Assembly: GCF_011045165.1 (NCBI RefSeq)
Contig: NZ_JAAKZI010000021.1
Coordinates: 1 to 64,000 of the forward strand
Length of the DNA stretch: 64,000 nt
DNA from: Arthrobacter silviterrae
Lineage (GTDB): Bacteria; Actinomycetota; Actinomycetes; Actinomycetales; Micrococcaceae
Reading direction: 5' to 3'
Part shown: positions 27,007 through 35,069 of the stretch, piece by piece
How the letters are laid out: every line of letters starts with the position of its first letter
Numbering within the stretch: position 1 is the first letter of the stretch
Program-made: the position numbers and the translations under genes
The notes under the pieces: generated by a model
What the model was told of the DNA's origin: nothing
Databases searched by the model: none
Seen by the model: only the letters and a program-made list of their open reading frames with translations

Positions 27007-27288
27007 ATGAACACCCCAACAGAACCCATCAGCTTTCCCGGCGACGACAATGTCACGCGCCCAGACGCGGGCGCCGAAGCACAAACACAAACTGAGTCCA
27101 CCCGGCACCCGGTGAGGGTCGGCACCCTGGTGTGGGGCGCCGTCGTGGTGGTTCTGGGCATCCTGGTCATCGCCTCCCGCCAGGCCGGCCTGCGGCTGGA
27201 CACCGGCCAGACGGCCATGTGGCTGCTCTTCGGCGCGGGCCTGGCCATGGTGGCCGGCGGGGCCGTGAGCGTGCTGCGAAAGAAGTGA
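27007..27288 (+). CDS. Small membrane protein, function unknown
   Basis: 93 aa. A soluble Thr/Glu-rich N-terminus of about 38 residues is followed by two membrane segments (VGTLVWGAVVVVLGILVIAS and AMWLLFGAGLAMVAGGAVSVL). The start at 27007 is chosen because GGAG lies 5 nt upstream; an earlier in-frame start overlaps the previous gene. It follows the PspC protein by 16 nt and is probably co-transcribed, so likely part of the same envelope module. Confidence 0.8.
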   Translation: MNTPTEPISFPGDDNVTRPDAGAEAQTQTESTRHPVRVGTLVWGAVVVVLGILVIASRQAGLRLDTGQTAMWLLFGAGLAMVAGGAVSVLRKK

Positions 27289-27330
27289 CGGCGGCGGTGG
27301 CGGAATCCGTGTCCACCCCGCGGTCAAGAG

Positions 27331-27358
27331 TTGCCCCGGTCACATGACCGTCTAGAAT
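27331..27358 (+). promoter_or_regulatory. pfkA promoter with palindromic operator in the spacer
   Basis: TTGCCC (27331-27336), 16-nt spacer, TAGAAT (27353-27358). The spacer holds the perfect palindrome CGGTCACATGACCG (27337-27350). A third half-site CGGTCA lies at 27321-27326. A protein bound here would cover the core promoter, so repression is the simplest reading. Confidence 0.65.
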
Positions 27359-27427
27359 GGCCTGTGAGGAGCTCAACGGTGCGCTCAAGACACATTGACT
27401 CCATCACACCGAAGGGCCCCAACACCC

Positions 27428-28453
27428 ATGAAGATTGGCATTCTCACCAGCGGAGGCGACTGCCCCGGACTCAACGCCGTGATCCGCGGCATTGTTTTGA
27501 AGGGCATCAAGGTCTACGGACACGAATTTGTGGGCTTCAGGGACGGCTGGCGGGGCGTTGTTGAGGGCGACATCATGGACCTGCCCCGCCAGATGGTCCG
27601 CGGCATTTCGAAGCAGGGCGGCACCATCCTGGGCACATCGCGCACCAACCCGTTCGACGGCGACGGCGGCCCCGAGGTCATCAAGGCCCACCTGGAACGC
27701 CTCGGCATTGACGCCATGATCGCCATTGGCGGCGAGGGGACGCTGGCTGCGGCCCGCCGGCTCACGGATGCCGGGCTGAAAATTGTGGGCGTGCCGAAAA
27801 CCGTGGACAACGACCTTGACGCCACCGACTACACCTTCGGCTTCGACACGGCCGTGCAAATTGCCACCGAGGCCATCGACCGGCTGCGGACCACCGGGGA
27901 GTCACACCACCGGTGCATGATCGCCGAGGTCATGGGCCGCCATGTGGGCTGGATTGCCCTGCACGCCGGCATGGCCACGGGCGCCCACGCCATCTTGATT
28001 CCGGAACAAAACACCAGCATGGACCAGATTGTGGAATGGGTCCAGGAAGCCCACGAACGCGGCCGCGCACCCCTGGTGGTGGTGGCAGAAGGGTTCGTCC
28101 CGGACCACCGGGACTCCGCCCATTCAGAACGCGGCATGGACACCTTCGGCCGCCCGCGGCTGGGCGGCATCGGCGAACAGCTGGCCCCGGAAATTGAGGC
28201 GCGCACGGGCATCGAAACCCGCGCCACCATCCTGGGCCACATCCAGCGCGGCGGCGTGCCCTCCAGCTTTGATCGGGTTCTGGCGACCCGCCTGGGCATG
28301 GCCGCCGTTGATTCCGTGGTGGAGGAACGCTGGGGCACCATGGTCTCCCTCAAGGGCACCGAGATTGAGCACGTGCCCTTTGAGGCAGCGCTCGGCAACT
28401 TGAAGGTGGTGCCTCAGCACCGCTACGATGAGGCCGCGATCCTTTTCGGCTGA
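27428..28453 (+). CDS. pfkA: 6-phosphofructokinase
   Basis: 341 aa. Phosphorylates fructose 6-phosphate in glycolysis. SGGDCPGLNAVIRG at residues 8-21 binds the phosphate donor. GGEGT near 103 has Gly, the residue linked to ATP use, where PPi-enzymes have Asp. PKTVDND near 125 carries the Lys usual in PPi-type and actinobacterial enzymes. EVMGRHVGWIALHAG and HIQRGG are intact. The ATG at 27428 begins the family motif MKIGILTSGG; an upstream in-frame start is unconserved. The promoter lies about 60 nt upstream. Confidence 0.95.
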   Translation: MKIGILTSGGDCPGLNAVIRGIVLKGIKVYGHEFVGFRDGWRGVVEGDIMDLPRQMVRGISKQGGTILGTSRTNPFDGDGGPEVIKAHLERLGIDAMIAIGGEGTLAAARRLTDAGLKIVGVPKTVDNDLDATDYTFGFDTAVQIATEAIDRLRTTGESHHRCMIAEVMGRHVGWIALHAGMATGAHAILIPEQNTSMDQIVEWVQEAHERGRAPLVVVAEGFVPDHRDSAHSERGMDTFGRPRLGGIGEQLAPEIEARTGIETRATILGHIQRGGVPSSFDRVLATRLGMAAVDSVVEERWGTMVSLKGTEIEHVPFEAALGNLKVVPQHRYDEAAILFG

Positions 28454-28503
28454 CACCGTCCGGCCAGCCCCCACGCCCCGCGCAGACCCCTGCAGCGGGG
28501 CGT

Positions 28504-28509
28504 TAAGGT
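28504..28509 (+). promoter_or_regulatory. -10 box TAAGGT, leaderless start of GNAT gene
   Basis: TANNNT hexamer 7 nt before the ATG at 28517, no Shine-Dalgarno: transcription would begin at or next to the start codon. Confidence 0.6.
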
Positions 28510-28516
28510 TTAATCC

Positions 28517-29290
28517 ATGACCTTTGACCTCAGCTCGGCCCCCATTGTCCGGCTCGCCTGGGAACGCGGGCTGGGCCTGCCGGAGGGTTCCCTTGTCATG
28601 GGACGGGATGGCAGCCGGATCACCCATGCCACCGACGACGGCCGGCTGACGTTCGTGCGGCTGTGGGAGCAATCGATCCTGACCGGCCCTCCGGCCGTGC
28701 TGGACGCCGCACGGGCCCACAGCGATGACGAGCTCAGCGACCATGCCGTGATGCTGCGCCTCACGCGCGGCTTTGGCGGGCGCGGCCGCGGCACCCAGGC
28801 CCTGTATTTTGCCGACGAGCTGGAGGTCCGGCAGCCGGCAGGGAGCATCATGGTCTCCCACGGGAACCCGGAGGCCGTGGCGCTTGAGGCGATGTGCCCG
28901 CCCGACGACGTGAACGACGTCGGCCTGGCCGCCATGCCCCACAAGTTCACCCTGATGGGGCTCCCCGGGCAAAGCCGGGATCCTGGCGCGGACTGGGACG
29001 GCGATCCGCAGGAGGCGGCGCATTCGGCCGGACCGGTTGCGTGCAGTGCCTACGCCGAGTTTCAGGGGTTATTGGCCCGGCTGGGCACCCTGGTGGCCCC
29101 CGCCCACCGGAAACAGGGGCTGGGGCTGCTGGCCACCTCGATTGCCGCGCACGAGGCGCTCGCCGCCGGGCTGATAGTCCAGTGGCGGGCGGACATCAAC
29201 AACGTGCCCGCCCACGCACTGGCCATGGCAGCGGGACTTAGTGTGGCTGGTTTGCAGACGACCGTTGACCTTCATACTCCGCATAAATAG
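28517..29290 (+). CDS. GNAT-like acetyltransferase
   Basis: 257 aa. The C-terminal third (LGTLVAPAHRKQGLGLLATSIAAHEAL then IVQWRADINNVPAHALAMAAGL) has the acetyl-CoA-binding turn and following helix of the GNAT/FR47 fold. The N-terminal part (residues 1-150) is not recognised. Substrate unknown. The 3' end overlaps the 3' end of the convergent DHA2 transporter gene by 53 nt, so each tail is coding on both strands. Apparently leaderless. Confidence 0.75.
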   Translation: MTFDLSSAPIVRLAWERGLGLPEGSLVMGRDGSRITHATDDGRLTFVRLWEQSILTGPPAVLDAARAHSDDELSDHAVMLRLTRGFGGRGRGTQALYFADELEVRQPAGSIMVSHGNPEAVALEAMCPPDDVNDVGLAAMPHKFTLMGLPGQSRDPGADWDGDPQEAAHSAGPVACSAYAEFQGLLARLGTLVAPAHRKQGLGLLATSIAAHEALAAGLIVQWRADINNVPAHALAMAAGLSVAGLQTTVDLHTPHK

Positions 29291-30734
29291 CTTCCACGGA
29301 GCGGGGCTTGGCGAAGAAGGCCGCGGTTGCTGCACCCAGCACCACCACTGCAGCGGGCAGGATGATGGACTGGCCCATCGCCGTCGCAAATCCGGCCTGC
29401 AGGAACGCCGGCAGCTGACCCGACACCCCGGAGGCGCCCTGCGAAGCGCCAGCGGGCATCTCGGCCGCCAGGCGGGCGGAGATCAGGGCGGCAATCGCTG
29501 CACTGCCCAGCACCGAACCGATTTGGCGCGTGGTGTTGTAAATTCCGGCACCGGCACCGGCCTCGCTGGGGCCCAGGTTGCGGGTGGCCGTGGTGGACAG
29601 CGGCGCCCAGATGCCGGAGCTGGCAATGCCCAGCAGCCCGCTGGGGAGCAGGAACAGCCAGATGGGCGTGTCGGGGCTCATCAGCGACGATGTCCACAAG
29701 AGGGAGACGGACATCAGCACGAAGCCGGTCAGCGCCACGTAGCGCGGGTTCACCAGGTCCACCAGCTTGCCGACAAACGGCGCCAGCACGCCGGAGAACA
29801 GCGCCATGGGGACCATCATGAGCGCCGATTGCGTAGGTGTCATGCCGCGCACCAGCTGGTAGTAGAAGAACAGCGGCAGGCTCATGGCCGTCACGCTGAA
29901 GCCCATGGTGGTGATGGCAATGTTGGCCAGGGAGAAGTTGCGGACCTTGAACAGGTGCAGCGGGACCAGGGCCTCGCCCTTCGTGGTGCCCTGCCAGATC
30001 CCGAACAGCACCAGGAACACCAAGCCGGCAATGATCAGCCCCCACACGGTGATGGGGCCTGAAATGGCTCCCCAGTTGTACTTTTCGCCTTCCTGGATCC
30101 CAAAGACCAGCATGAACAGCCCGATCGAGCTCAGGGCCACGCCCAGCAGGTCGAACTTGTGGTCGTGCGTCTTCAGGGCCGGCACCAGGCGGACGGCCAT
30201 GACGAATGCCACGATGCCCACGGGCACGTTGACAAAGAAGATCCATTCCCAGCCCAGGCCGTCCACCAGCACGCCGCCCAGGATGGGGCCCACCAGCATG
30301 GCCACCCCGGCGGTGGCGCCCCACAGGCCCATGGCCGGGCCACGCTTGTCAGGGGCAAAGATGCGAGTAATGACGGCCATGGTCTGTGGCGTCATCATGG
30401 CCGCGCCGAGCCCCTGGACGGCACGGGCCAGGATCAGCATGCCGATGCTGCCGGACAGGCCGCACCACAGCGACGCCAGCGTGAACACGCTCAGGCCGAT
30501 CAGGTACAGGTTCTTGGGCCCGTATTTGTCCCCCATGCGCCCGGTGACAAGCAGCGGGACGGCGTATGCCAGCAGGTAGGCGCTGGTCACCCAGATGACG
30601 GAGTTGATGTCGGTGTGCAGGCCCTCCATGATCTTCGGGTTGGCCACCGAGACGATGGTTGAGTCGACCAGGATCATGAAGAACCCCAGCACAAGCGCCC
30701 ATAGCGCGGGCCAAGGTTTTGCCACGGTTTCCAT
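29238..30734 (-). CDS. DHA2-family MFS drug/metabolite exporter
   Basis: 498 aa, about 14 membrane segments. Proton-driven exporter of the EmrB/QacA type. DSTIVSVANPKI in the first segment is the DHA2 motif D1. GRMGDKYGPKNLYLIG near residue 68 is MFS motif A. LGPILGGVLVDGLGWEWIFFVN is motif C. The ribosome binding site AAGGAAC overlaps the PadR gene stop, 9 nt before the ATG, so padR-exporter is an operon. The substrate is not predictable. Its C-terminus overlaps the convergent GNAT gene. Confidence 0.93.
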   Translation of the reverse strand: METVAKPWPALWALVLGFFMILVDSTIVSVANPKIMEGLHTDINSVIWVTSAYLLAYAVPLLVTGRMGDKYGPKNLYLIGLSVFTLASLWCGLSGSIGMLILARAVQGLGAAMMTPQTMAVITRIFAPDKRGPAMGLWGATAGVAMLVGPILGGVLVDGLGWEWIFFVNVPVGIVAFVMAVRLVPALKTHDHKFDLLGVALSSIGLFMLVFGIQEGEKYNWGAISGPITVWGLIIAGLVFLVLFGIWQGTTKGEALVPLHLFKVRNFSLANIAITTMGFSVTAMSLPLFFYYQLVRGMTPTQSALMMVPMALFSGVLAPFVGKLVDLVNPRYVALTGFVLMSVSLLWTSSLMSPDTPIWLFLLPSGLLGIASSGIWAPLSTTATRNLGPSEAGAGAGIYNTTRQIGSVLGSAAIAALISARLAAEMPAGASQGASGVSGQLPAFLQAGFATAMGQSIILPAAVVVLGAATAAFFAKPRSVEAIYAEYEGQRSSANQPH

Positions 30735-30743
30735 GCTTGTTCC

Positions 30744-31364
30744 TTAAAGTTTGTTTCGAGCCGCTTGGTCGAAGAATTCGTCCGGCTGCCATGGCAGCGC
30801 GCCGGTGGTGATGTCTGAGTGCAGCTGCCGGATCCAGTCCAGCTCTGCCTTGGTGATGGCCTGTTGGTACAACACTTCCACCCAGAACCTTTGTTCCACG
30901 CCCCGGGATGTTGCGTTCCGCTGGTCTGCTTCCAGCTCCGCCGCGTGCGCTTCCAGTGCCGCAATCCGCTGCCCCAGCAGGCCAAGCACGACGCCGGCCG
31001 GCAGGTTGTGTGCCTCGGCCACGGCCTGCGGGAAGCTGGGGTATTCAACTGCCGGCTGCGCCAGCAGCTTCTTGAGTTCCGTTTCCAAGGCTTCGCGGCC
31101 GGCTTCGAGTATGGCGTAAGTGGTCCGCTCGGGCCTGTTTCCGTCCCGCTCGGTGCCCGCAGCCTTGACCAGGTCTGCCGCTGCCAGCCGGCCCACCGTG
31201 TGGTACAGCGTGCCCGGCCGGATCTTGACCAGGCGGTCTTCCCTGCGGTGCATGAGCACCTGGTACATCTCGTAGGGGTGCATGGGACGTTCCGCCAACA
31301 GGCCGAGTGCCGCGACAGCCAGGGGCGTGAGCCGCTTGTTCTGTGCCTCTTGTTGTTGCTCCAT
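30744..31364 (-). CDS. PadR-family transcriptional regulator
   Basis: 206 aa. N-terminal winged helix (ALGLLAERPMHPYEMYQVL, then PGTLYHTVGRLAAADLV) of the PadR family near residues 13-70, followed by a C-terminal helical dimerisation domain. PadR proteins usually repress a neighbouring exporter and release it on ligand binding. The start at 31364 is chosen because GGAAGG lies 7 nt upstream; an in-frame ATG 15 nt earlier lacks a site. Operon with the DHA2 exporter; a palindrome 34 nt upstream is a candidate operator. Confidence 0.9.
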   Translation of the reverse strand: MEQQQEAQNKRLTPLAVAALGLLAERPMHPYEMYQVLMHRREDRLVKIRPGTLYHTVGRLAAADLVKAAGTERDGNRPERTTYAILEAGREALETELKKLLAQPAVEYPSFPQAVAEAHNLPAGVVLGLLGQRIAALEAHAAELEADQRNATSRGVEQRFWVEVLYQQAITKAELDWIRQLHSDITTGALPWQPDEFFDQAARNKL

Positions 31365-31397
31365 GACCCTGCCTTCCATCTAGCCCATAAGAATTAT

Positions 31398-31407
31398 TCC
31401 ACGTGGA
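31398..31407. promoter_or_regulatory. Candidate PadR operator
   Basis: Perfect 10-bp palindrome TCCACGTGGA, extending with mismatches to TATTCCACGTGGACTA, centred 38 nt upstream of padR. Position suits autoregulation of the padR-exporter operon. There is no experimental support. Confidence 0.5.
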
Positions 31408-31467
31408 CTATTGGGGCACAATGGCGCGGATCACAGGAGTTGACGTTTTTTCCGGCTACTGCGGGGC

Positions 31468-32565
31468 TTAGTGCGGGGTGCGGAGGAAGCCCTTGGCGCG
31501 CCCCACCACCTGGCCGGCGTCGGTGGCCACAATCAGCTCCTGGGCCGCCACGTACTTTTCGCCGTCGTCGTCAATCATCAGGACCGCCTCCGGGTCCACG
31601 GTGCGCTTGATGACGGCCAGGCCGATGGGTCCCATCTCATAATGTTGGGCAACGCTGGTCAGGCGGCCCACCTGGCGCTCGCCGTCATAGACGGCACTGC
31701 CGGCGGCCGGAATGGTGTGCTGCGAGCCGTCCAGCTGCAGGAAAACCAGCCGGCGCGGCGGCCTGCCCAGGTTGTGGACGCGGGCAATGGTTTCCTGGCC
31801 CTTGTAGCAGCCCTTCGACAGGTGCACTGCGGTGCGCAGCAGGTCCAGTTCATGGGGAATGGTCTTTTCATCCGTCTCGGCTCCCCGGCGGGGGCGCCAC
31901 GCGGCAATCCGGAGGGCCTCCGCAGCCCAGGCGCCGGCGAGGGGGCGCTGTCCGACGGTGGCCACCAGGTCCGCAGCCGGCACCAGGTATTCGTGCCACG
32001 GCCGTTCCAGGCCCGGGTGTTCGGATTCATCGACGGCGGCGTAGCTGTAGCCGCCGGCCCCGATGTGGGGCCAGGGGTCGGTCCATTGGAGCAGGGAGTC
32101 CCACTCGGGCACCTCGGCCACGGAGCCCAGCACGGCCCAGTCGGCGGAGACGTCGGCAATCTCAACGCGCAGCATGAACTTCATGGACGCCAGCCAGTCC
32201 GCCAGCGGGGCGGCCTCCGCGGTTTCCACAATCAGCCAGGTGGTGGTTCCGTCGTCAACCACGCGGGCATCGTAGTCAATGCGGCCCTGCAGGCTCAGCA
32301 GCAGCAGTTCGGTGCCCACGCGGGGTTCAAGTTTCGTGACGCCCTGGGAGGAAAGTGTGTTGAGCCAGCTCAGCCTGTCGGGGCCGGACACCGTGACCAC
32401 GCCCCGGTGTGAGAGGTCCACCACGGCTGTGGGCGGCAGGCCGTTGTACCCCGCCAGCAGCCGCTGTTCCCGGTTCGGATCCCCGTAGTGCGAGGCAACG
32501 CCCGCATCAAGGCCTCCCGCAAGCACGGCTCCATGGCGGTTTAGCAAAGGACTCTTATAGCTCAT
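31468..32565 (-). CDS. YgfZ/GcvT-domain folate-binding protein
   Basis: 365 aa. YgfZ-type proteins bind folate and help build or repair Fe-S clusters. The family signature KGCYKGQETIARVHNLG lies near residues 248-264, with the conserved cysteine. The GcvT-like fold starts near DLSHRGVVTVSGPDRLSWLN. The ATG at 32565 (MSYKSPLLNRHG) is chosen; the frame stays open far upstream but that stretch is antisense-like and overlaps the next gene. It neighbours a FABP-like gene, as in mycobacteria. Confidence 0.92.
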   Translation of the reverse strand: MSYKSPLLNRHGAVLAGGLDAGVASHYGDPNREQRLLAGYNGLPPTAVVDLSHRGVVTVSGPDRLSWLNTLSSQGVTKLEPRVGTELLLLSLQGRIDYDARVVDDGTTTWLIVETAEAAPLADWLASMKFMLRVEIADVSADWAVLGSVAEVPEWDSLLQWTDPWPHIGAGGYSYAAVDESEHPGLERPWHEYLVPAADLVATVGQRPLAGAWAAEALRIAAWRPRRGAETDEKTIPHELDLLRTAVHLSKGCYKGQETIARVHNLGRPPRRLVFLQLDGSQHTIPAAGSAVYDGERQVGRLTSVAQHYEMGPIGLAVIKRTVDPEAVLMIDDDGEKYVAAQELIVATDAGQVVGRAKGFLRTPH

Positions 32566-32668
32566 AACGTGTGCAACGCCTTCCCTGAATGGCCTATTCC
32601 GGCCCGTGCCTGACCCGTCCGGACTATCATCACGCCGGCGGCCGGGCCCGGCAGCGGCACAGAGCCGC

Positions 32669-33268
32669 CTACGCGACCTTGTGGAGTGCTGCTGAGGCGT
32701 GGGCCTCGAGGGACTTGCCCTGTGCGGCCGCGTCCCAGCGCCAGTAGAGGTCGCCGTTGACCAGGCCAAAGATGCGGGTGGCCGCCTTGTAGTCCTTGGA
32801 GCCGGCGCCGCGCATGACGGCGTCGGTGGACAGCTGGATCTGCGGACCCTTGATGCTGCCGTAATACAGTTCGGAGATGCCGCCAGGGTGGACGATGGTG
32901 GCCATGATGTCAAAGCCGCCGTCGGCATTGCGGAGGACTTCGACGTCGTCGGCGGTGCGCAAGGCCGGCACAATGTCGGCCGGGACCAGTCCGGGGCCGC
33001 CGTCGGCGTCGTTGAGGGTGCGGTCCAGCTGCCAGAAGCCCGTCTCGACGGCGAGGGGGCGCAGCACCGTGCCATCCTCGTCGGTGAGCCAGGTTTCAGC
33101 GGTGTACTGGAGGTACGGGAGCCCGTTCGCGGCAAAGGTCGCGGTTTGGGTGAAATAGCCCGAATCCGCGTCTCCCTCGCCCAGCCGGCCGTGCCCGGTC
33201 CAGGTGCCCAGCAGCCAGGAAAGGGGGACCAGTTCGGGGGTCAGGCCCGTGGGGATCTCAATGGCCAT
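32669..33268 (-). CDS. FABP-like / nitrobindin-family beta-barrel protein
   Basis: 199 aa. The motif LLGTWTGHGRLGEGD near residues 20-35 is the GxWxGxGxG signature of the nitrobindin/Rv0813c-like family, small beta barrels related to fatty-acid-binding proteins; some bind heme via a C-terminal His (here in ALHKVA). True ligand unknown. The ATG at 33268 starts MAIEIPTGL; it lies 5 nt after the stop of a 37-aa membrane peptide gene whose 3' end carries the ribosome binding site, so the two are coupled. Confidence 0.9.
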   Translation of the reverse strand: MAIEIPTGLTPELVPLSWLLGTWTGHGRLGEGDADSGYFTQTATFAANGLPYLQYTAETWLTDEDGTVLRPLAVETGFWQLDRTLNDADGGPGLVPADIVPALRTADDVEVLRNADGGFDIMATIVHPGGISELYYGSIKGPQIQLSTDAVMRGAGSKDYKAATRIFGLVNGDLYWRWDAAAQGKSLEAHASAALHKVA

Positions 33269-33273
33269 GGAGG

Positions 33274-33387
33274 CTACTGCTGGCCCTTGAACAGGCGCCA
33301 CACCACCAGACCGGCGAACCAGGCCATGGTGATGCCGGCCAGTACCAGCAGGCAGATGAAGAAAATTTCCAAGGCAAGTACGCTCAT
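33274..33387 (-). CDS. 37-aa single-span membrane peptide
   Basis: The sequence MSVLALEIFFICLLVLAG and onward gives one membrane segment (about residues 3-30, ending WFAGLVVW) and a basic tail RLFKGQQ. Too short for routine gene finders. Support: a TAGGAT -10 box exactly 6 nt before the ATG (leaderless), a position 5 nt upstream of the nitrobindin-like gene, and a normal membrane-peptide composition. Function unknown; it may anchor or regulate its neighbour. Confidence 0.7.
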   Translation of the reverse strand: MSVLALEIFFICLLVLAGITMAWFAGLVVWRLFKGQQ

Positions 33388-33393
33388 GGTGCC

Positions 33394-33399
33394 ATCCTA
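33394..33399 (-). promoter_or_regulatory. -10 box TAGGAT, leaderless start of 37-aa peptide
   Basis: TANNNT hexamer 6 nt before the ATG at 33387; no Shine-Dalgarno. Confidence 0.6.
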
Positions 33400-33417
33400 T
33401 CGTGATCTTTTGCGGAG

Positions 33418-34152
33418 CTACGTCAGAAGCAGTTTATCGACGAAATAAACCAGCGCCCCGAGCGAGAGGATGGGGGCCAGCGCAGCCGACACACCCCCGA
33501 TGACGTTGCGGACCGGCCCGGAAAGCGTCCGCAGGCGGTGGAAGCCGGCGATTACGGCAGCCAGCAGCGCCCCCAGGACTGCCGCAGGAATGATGCGTAC
33601 GTCCGAAAACAACAGCGCCGCCAGGGGTCCGGCCAGCGCGGCCAGGACGATGGCCAGCGGGGCGGAGACCCGGTCCGGAATGGCCAGCATGCCGATGCCC
33701 AGGGCGACGGCGGCACTAATGGCGGTGATCAGCGTCATGCCGGGTTCGCCCAGGAACCGGTAGGACGCCACCCAACCGCCGGCCAGCCCGGCAATGGCGA
33801 CGCCGGCGCCCGCCCCCAGCGTGGATTCAAGCCGGTGTGCCTGGCCGGTGCCGCGGATCAGCTGCACCACCATGACGGCGCCAAAACCAACTGCAATGAA
33901 GATGGGCGTCCATGTGAGGTAGTTTGAATCCCGGGTCAGGCCTGCCGTGGCGGCTGAACCGGCACCCGTCAAGGCGATGACGGTGCCCAAGGTTTTTTTG
34001 GCCGGAATGCCCAGGTAATGCGGCCAGCCGAGCCCAAAGACCGCCGCCAGCACCACACCGAGGACCACGGTGTAGGCGAGCCCCAGCGCATGGCCGGCGA
34101 CAATGGCAGCGAGCGCGGCAATTCCAACAAGTCCCGCAGTTGATGACTTCAC
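33418..34152 (-). CDS. Polytopic membrane protein, function unknown
   Basis: 244 aa with about eight membrane segments separated by very short loops; nearly all residues are hydrophobic or small. No transporter signature recognised. The GTG at 34152 is the best start (AGGA about 9 nt upstream, just before the first span); the frame extends upstream without conservation. It is divergent from glnR across a 159-nt gap, so a GlnR link is possible but unproven. Confidence 0.75.
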   Translation of the reverse strand: MKSSTAGLVGIAALAAIVAGHALGLAYTVVLGVVLAAVFGLGWPHYLGIPAKKTLGTVIALTGAGSAATAGLTRDSNYLTWTPIFIAVGFGAVMVVQLIRGTGQAHRLESTLGAGAGVAIAGLAGGWVASYRFLGEPGMTLITAISAAVALGIGMLAIPDRVSAPLAIVLAALAGPLAALLFSDVRIIPAAVLGALLAAVIAGFHRLRTLSGPVRNVIGGVSAALAPILSLGALVYFVDKLLLT

Positions 34153-34311
34153 ACACCAATCCTGCCCTATTGTGGCGGTACACTGTGGAAAACCCCCGCA
34201 GCCGGTGCGTTGGGCCAGGTGCAGCCGAGCCGCACCCGAGCCGGATCCCGGCAGCAGGACATTCAGTGGTTCGTCGCTCAAAGATGCGCACCCCGCACTT
34301 TGGAGGAAGTC

Positions 34312-35013
34312 ATGTCGCAGATACTCATGCTGACCAACAACCACGGAAGTTCCGTGGATGTTTTGCCTGCGCTGGAACTGCTCAGCCACTCCGTGCACAT
34401 TCTCCCCGCCGTCCCCACCGCACTGCTGGATGCCAAGCCCTCAGACTTGATCATGGTCGATGCCCGCAAGGACCTGGCCGGTTCCCGCTCGCTGACGCAG
34501 CTGTTGCGGGCCACCGGCATCAGCGTCCCGCTGCTGCTTGTGCTGACTGAGGGCGGCATGGCTGCCGTGTCCGCGTCCTGGGCGGCCGACGACGTGGTGC
34601 TGGAATCCGCGGGCCCGGCCGAAGTTGAAGCCCGCATCCGGCTGGCACTGACCCGCGTGGCCGGTGCGGAGGACGCCGTCAGCCACGAAATCCAGGCGGC
34701 AGGGGTCATCATCGACGAGGACAGCTACACCGTCCGTGTCCACGGCAACGCACTCAACCTCACCTACAAGGAGTTTGAACTCCTGAAGTACCTGGCCCAG
34801 CATCCGGGACGGGTTTTCACCCGGGCGCAATTGCTGAACGAGGTGTGGGGCTACGACTATTACGGGGGAACGCGCACCGTGGACGTCCACGTGCGGCGGC
34901 TGCGGGCCAAGCTCGGTTCCGACCACGAGAGCCTGATCAGCACTGTCAGGAATGTGGGCTACCGCCTGACCATCAGCAAAACGTCCGACGACGACGAACT
35001 GGCGGATGCCTGA
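34312..35013 (+). CDS. glnR: GlnR-type atypical response regulator
   Basis: 233 aa OmpR-family regulator. The C-terminal winged helix ([20 protein letters not shown], then [24 protein letters not shown]) is nearly identical in pattern to actinobacterial GlnR, the global nitrogen regulator. The receiver lacks the N-terminal acidic pair and the conserved lysine but keeps Asp in IMVDARKDL near residue 45, as GlnR does; no partner kinase is nearby. GGAGG 6 nt before the ATG fixes the start. Next gene is mshD, as in Mycobacterium (Rv0818-Rv0819). Confidence 0.88.
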   Translation: MSQILMLTNNHGSSVDVLPALELLSHSVHILPAVPTALLDAKPSDLIMVDARKDLAGSRSLTQLLRATGISVPLLLVLTEGGMAAVSASWAADDVVLESAGPAEVEARIRLALTRVAGAEDAVSHEIQAAGVIIDEDSYTVRVHGNALNLTYKEFELLKYLAQHPGRVFTRAQLLNEVWGYDYYGGTRTVDVHVRRLRAKLGSDHESLISTVRNVGYRLTISKTSDDDELADA

Positions 35014-35033
35014 CCCGGACCGGGTCCATGCAA

Positions 35034-35066
35034 AATGGCCCGCTTCCCGGAGGAAGGCGGGCCATT
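35034..35066 (+). terminator. Terminator after glnR
   Basis: Stem AATGGCCCGC-TTCC / GGAAGGCGGGCCATT with one bulge, short loop, then UCUUU. It lies about 20 nt past the glnR stop. Confidence 0.85.
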
Positions 35067-35069
35067 CTT

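Noticed and set aside
32566-33135. N-terminal extension of the YgfZ-like protein (190 residues)
   Set aside because: It overlaps the nitrobindin-like gene in another frame and has no domain; the family N-terminus is at 32565.
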